NCBI RefSeq assembly: GCF_003628145.1
Contig: NZ_RBZV01000009.1
Coordinates: forward strand, 1-64,000
Direction: 5' to 3'
Length of the DNA stretch: 64,000 nt
Source of the DNA: Trinickia fusca
GTDB taxonomy: Bacteria; Pseudomonadota; Gammaproteobacteria; Burkholderiales; Burkholderiaceae
The notes beneath the pieces were generated by a model that saw only the letters and a list, made by a program, of their open reading frames with translations, was not told where the DNA came from and made no database searches. Below are positions 63,059 to 64,000 of this stretch, one piece after another. How positions within the stretch are numbered: position 1 is the first letter of the stretch; each line of letters starts with the position of its first letter. Position numbers and translations under genes: made by a program.

Positions 63059-63829
63059 ATGGCAAAAATCTTCTGCGTGGCGAACCAAAAAGGCGGCGTC
63101 GGCAAGACGACGACCACGGTCAACCTTGCCGCGAGTCTCGCATCGCAGGGGCAGCGTGTGCTGCTGATCGATCTCGATCCGCAAGGCAACGCGACGATGG
63201 GCAGCGGCATCAACAAGGCCGAATGTGAAAGCACCGTCTACGAGGTCCTCGTCGACGGTGTCTCGGTAGCCGATGCGCGTATCAAATCGGAGGCGGTCTC
63301 GTACGACGTGCTGCCTGCCAATCGCGAGCTGGCCGGCGCCGAGATCGAACTCGTCAGCATGGAAAATCGCGAGCGGCAATTGAAGCAGGCGTTGTCGCAC
63401 GTCGCCGACGACTATGACTTCGTGCTGATCGATTGCCCGCCGGCGCTGTCGCTGCTGACGCTGAACGGTCTGTGCGCCGCACACGGCGTCGTGATTCCGA
63501 TGCAGTGCGAATACTTCGCGCTCGAGGGGTTGTCGGACCTCGTCAACACGATCAAGCAGGTGCATGCGAACCTCAATCGCGATCTGAAGGTGATCGGCCT
63601 GCTGCGCGTGATGTTCGATCCGCGCATCACCTTGCAGCAGCAAGTTTCGGATCAGCTGAAGGAGCATTTCGGCGACAAGGTGTTCGATGCGGTGATTCCG
63701 CGCAACGTGCGGCTGGCCGAGGCGCCCAGTTATGGTTTGCCTGGCGTCGTTTTCGACCGTGCCTCGCGTGGTGCGCAGGCCTATGTGCAGTTCGGTGCAG
63801 AGATGATTGAACGAGTGCGGGCACTATGA
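63059..63829 (+). CDS. parA: Chromosome partitioning ATPase ParA
   Basis: 256 residues, the short chromosomal form without an N-terminal helix-turn-helix. Deviant Walker A KGGVGKTTT (signature lysine at about 11), LLIDLDPQGNATMG, VLIDCPPALSLLTLNGL, and EAPSYGLP near the end. It moves ParB-parS complexes apart with the nucleoid. AAGGATC precedes ATG 63059, 16 bp after rsmG. Confidence 0.97.
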   Translation: MAKIFCVANQKGGVGKTTTTVNLAASLASQGQRVLLIDLDPQGNATMGSGINKAECESTVYEVLVDGVSVADARIKSEAVSYDVLPANRELAGAEIELVSMENRERQLKQALSHVADDYDFVLIDCPPALSLLTLNGLCAAHGVVIPMQCEYFALEGLSDLVNTIKQVHANLNRDLKVIGLLRVMFDPRITLQQQVSDQLKEHFGDKVFDAVIPRNVRLAEAPSYGLPGVVFDRASRGAQAYVQFGAEMIERVRAL

Positions 63830-63867
63830 CGCGCGGCACGACGAAGAAAGCGGATCGAGGAATCACC

Positions 63868-64000
63868 ATGAACGCTGTAGCGAAGAAAAAGGGCTTGGGG
63901 CGCGGCCTCGAGGCATTGCTGGGCGGCAGCGCGGACATCACGGCCGAGGTCAAAGCTGCCGATGGCGCGCCGCACGTGCTGCCGCTCGGCAAGCTGCAAG
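63868..64000 (+). CDS. parB: Chromosome partitioning protein ParB (3' end outside the window)
   Basis: 44 codons visible: MNAVAKKKGLGRGLEALLGG is the conserved ParB N terminus that stimulates ParA, followed by a variable linker and LPLGKLQ, the start of the nuclease-like CTP-binding domain. An in-frame ATG at 63826 overlaps the parA stop (ATGA) and could give a 14-residue longer protein. It should bind the two parS sites at 60200 and 61789. Confidence 0.93.
   Translation, partial: MNAVAKKKGLGRGLEALLGGSADITAEVKAADGAPHVLPLGKLQ

Noticed and set aside
63826-63867. Alternative parB start overlapping the parA stop
   Set aside because: In frame and plausible for coupling, but MNAVAKKKGLGRGLEALLGG is the conserved ParB N terminus, so 63868 is preferred.
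1-64000. tRNA, rRNA, CRISPR arrays, insertion sequences, phage genes
   Set aside because: Looked for by eye (T-loop-like GGTTCGAATCC, regularly spaced repeats, transposase motifs, terminal inverted repeats) and found nothing convincing.

Overview
The window looks like the origin-proximal part of the main chromosome of a Burkholderiaceae bacterium (Burkholderia, Paraburkholderia or Trinickia type). The case rests on high GC, very high coding density, a type II secretion cluster with gspC turned against the rest, phhA-phhB, a DUF3717 protein, and the order mnmG-rsmG-parA-parB with two perfect 16-bp parS sites. I see no IS element, phage, CRISPR array, rRNA or tRNA.

Layout. 0-4.5 kb (minus strand): a chemoreceptor, then an APS kinase, a PAPS-dependent sulfotransferase and cysD (cut by the window edge). 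This is a PAPS supply-and-use module for sulfating something. 4.9-16.8 kb: IclR regulator, LysE exporter, a small exported protein, YaeQ, a VOC protein, a convincing small-RNA candidate with two anti-Shine-Dalgarno motifs, ada-alkA alkylation repair, gshA, a lipoprotein, and a divergent MFS pump / outer-membrane channel pair. 16.8-28.7 kb: type II secretion, minus-strand gspD-E-F and gspG-H-I-J-K-L-M-N, with a short gspC on the plus strand between them. 29.1-33.8 kb: a lytic transglycosylase, a CobW-type metal GTPase, HU, and mnmC.

33.8-37.3 kb: the most interesting stretch. Two AT-rich intergenic regions flank a two-gene unit (a Kef-type antiporter and a YbdK-type glutamate-cysteine ligase). 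Each region has DnaA boxes, and each repeats, in inverted orientation, one module: DnaA box, 14-nt spacer, TTGTTAAC, then a CTACTA triplet run. I interpret this as oriC with two inward-facing unwinding elements. Most genes to the right are on the plus strand and the large minus-strand blocks lie to the left, which fits bidirectional replication from here.

37.5-49.5 kb: a MarR regulator with a cysteine tail, a class I glutamine amidotransferase, a bacterial SET-domain methyltransferase, a two-component system, phhA/phhB with a divergent Lrp-type regulator, a CYTH protein, and a LysR regulator divergent from an mmsA-like dehydrogenase and a GMC oxidoreductase. 49.8-60.2 kb: two complete branched-chain-amino-acid-type (HAAT) ABC transporters. 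The second has a LivM-LivG fusion and a structured leader. 60.2-64 kb: parS, mnmG (with a second parS inside its coding sequence), rsmG, parA and the start of parB.

Limits: everything was read by eye. Family names come from motifs and remembered homologues, and no searches, skew plots or folding calculations were run.
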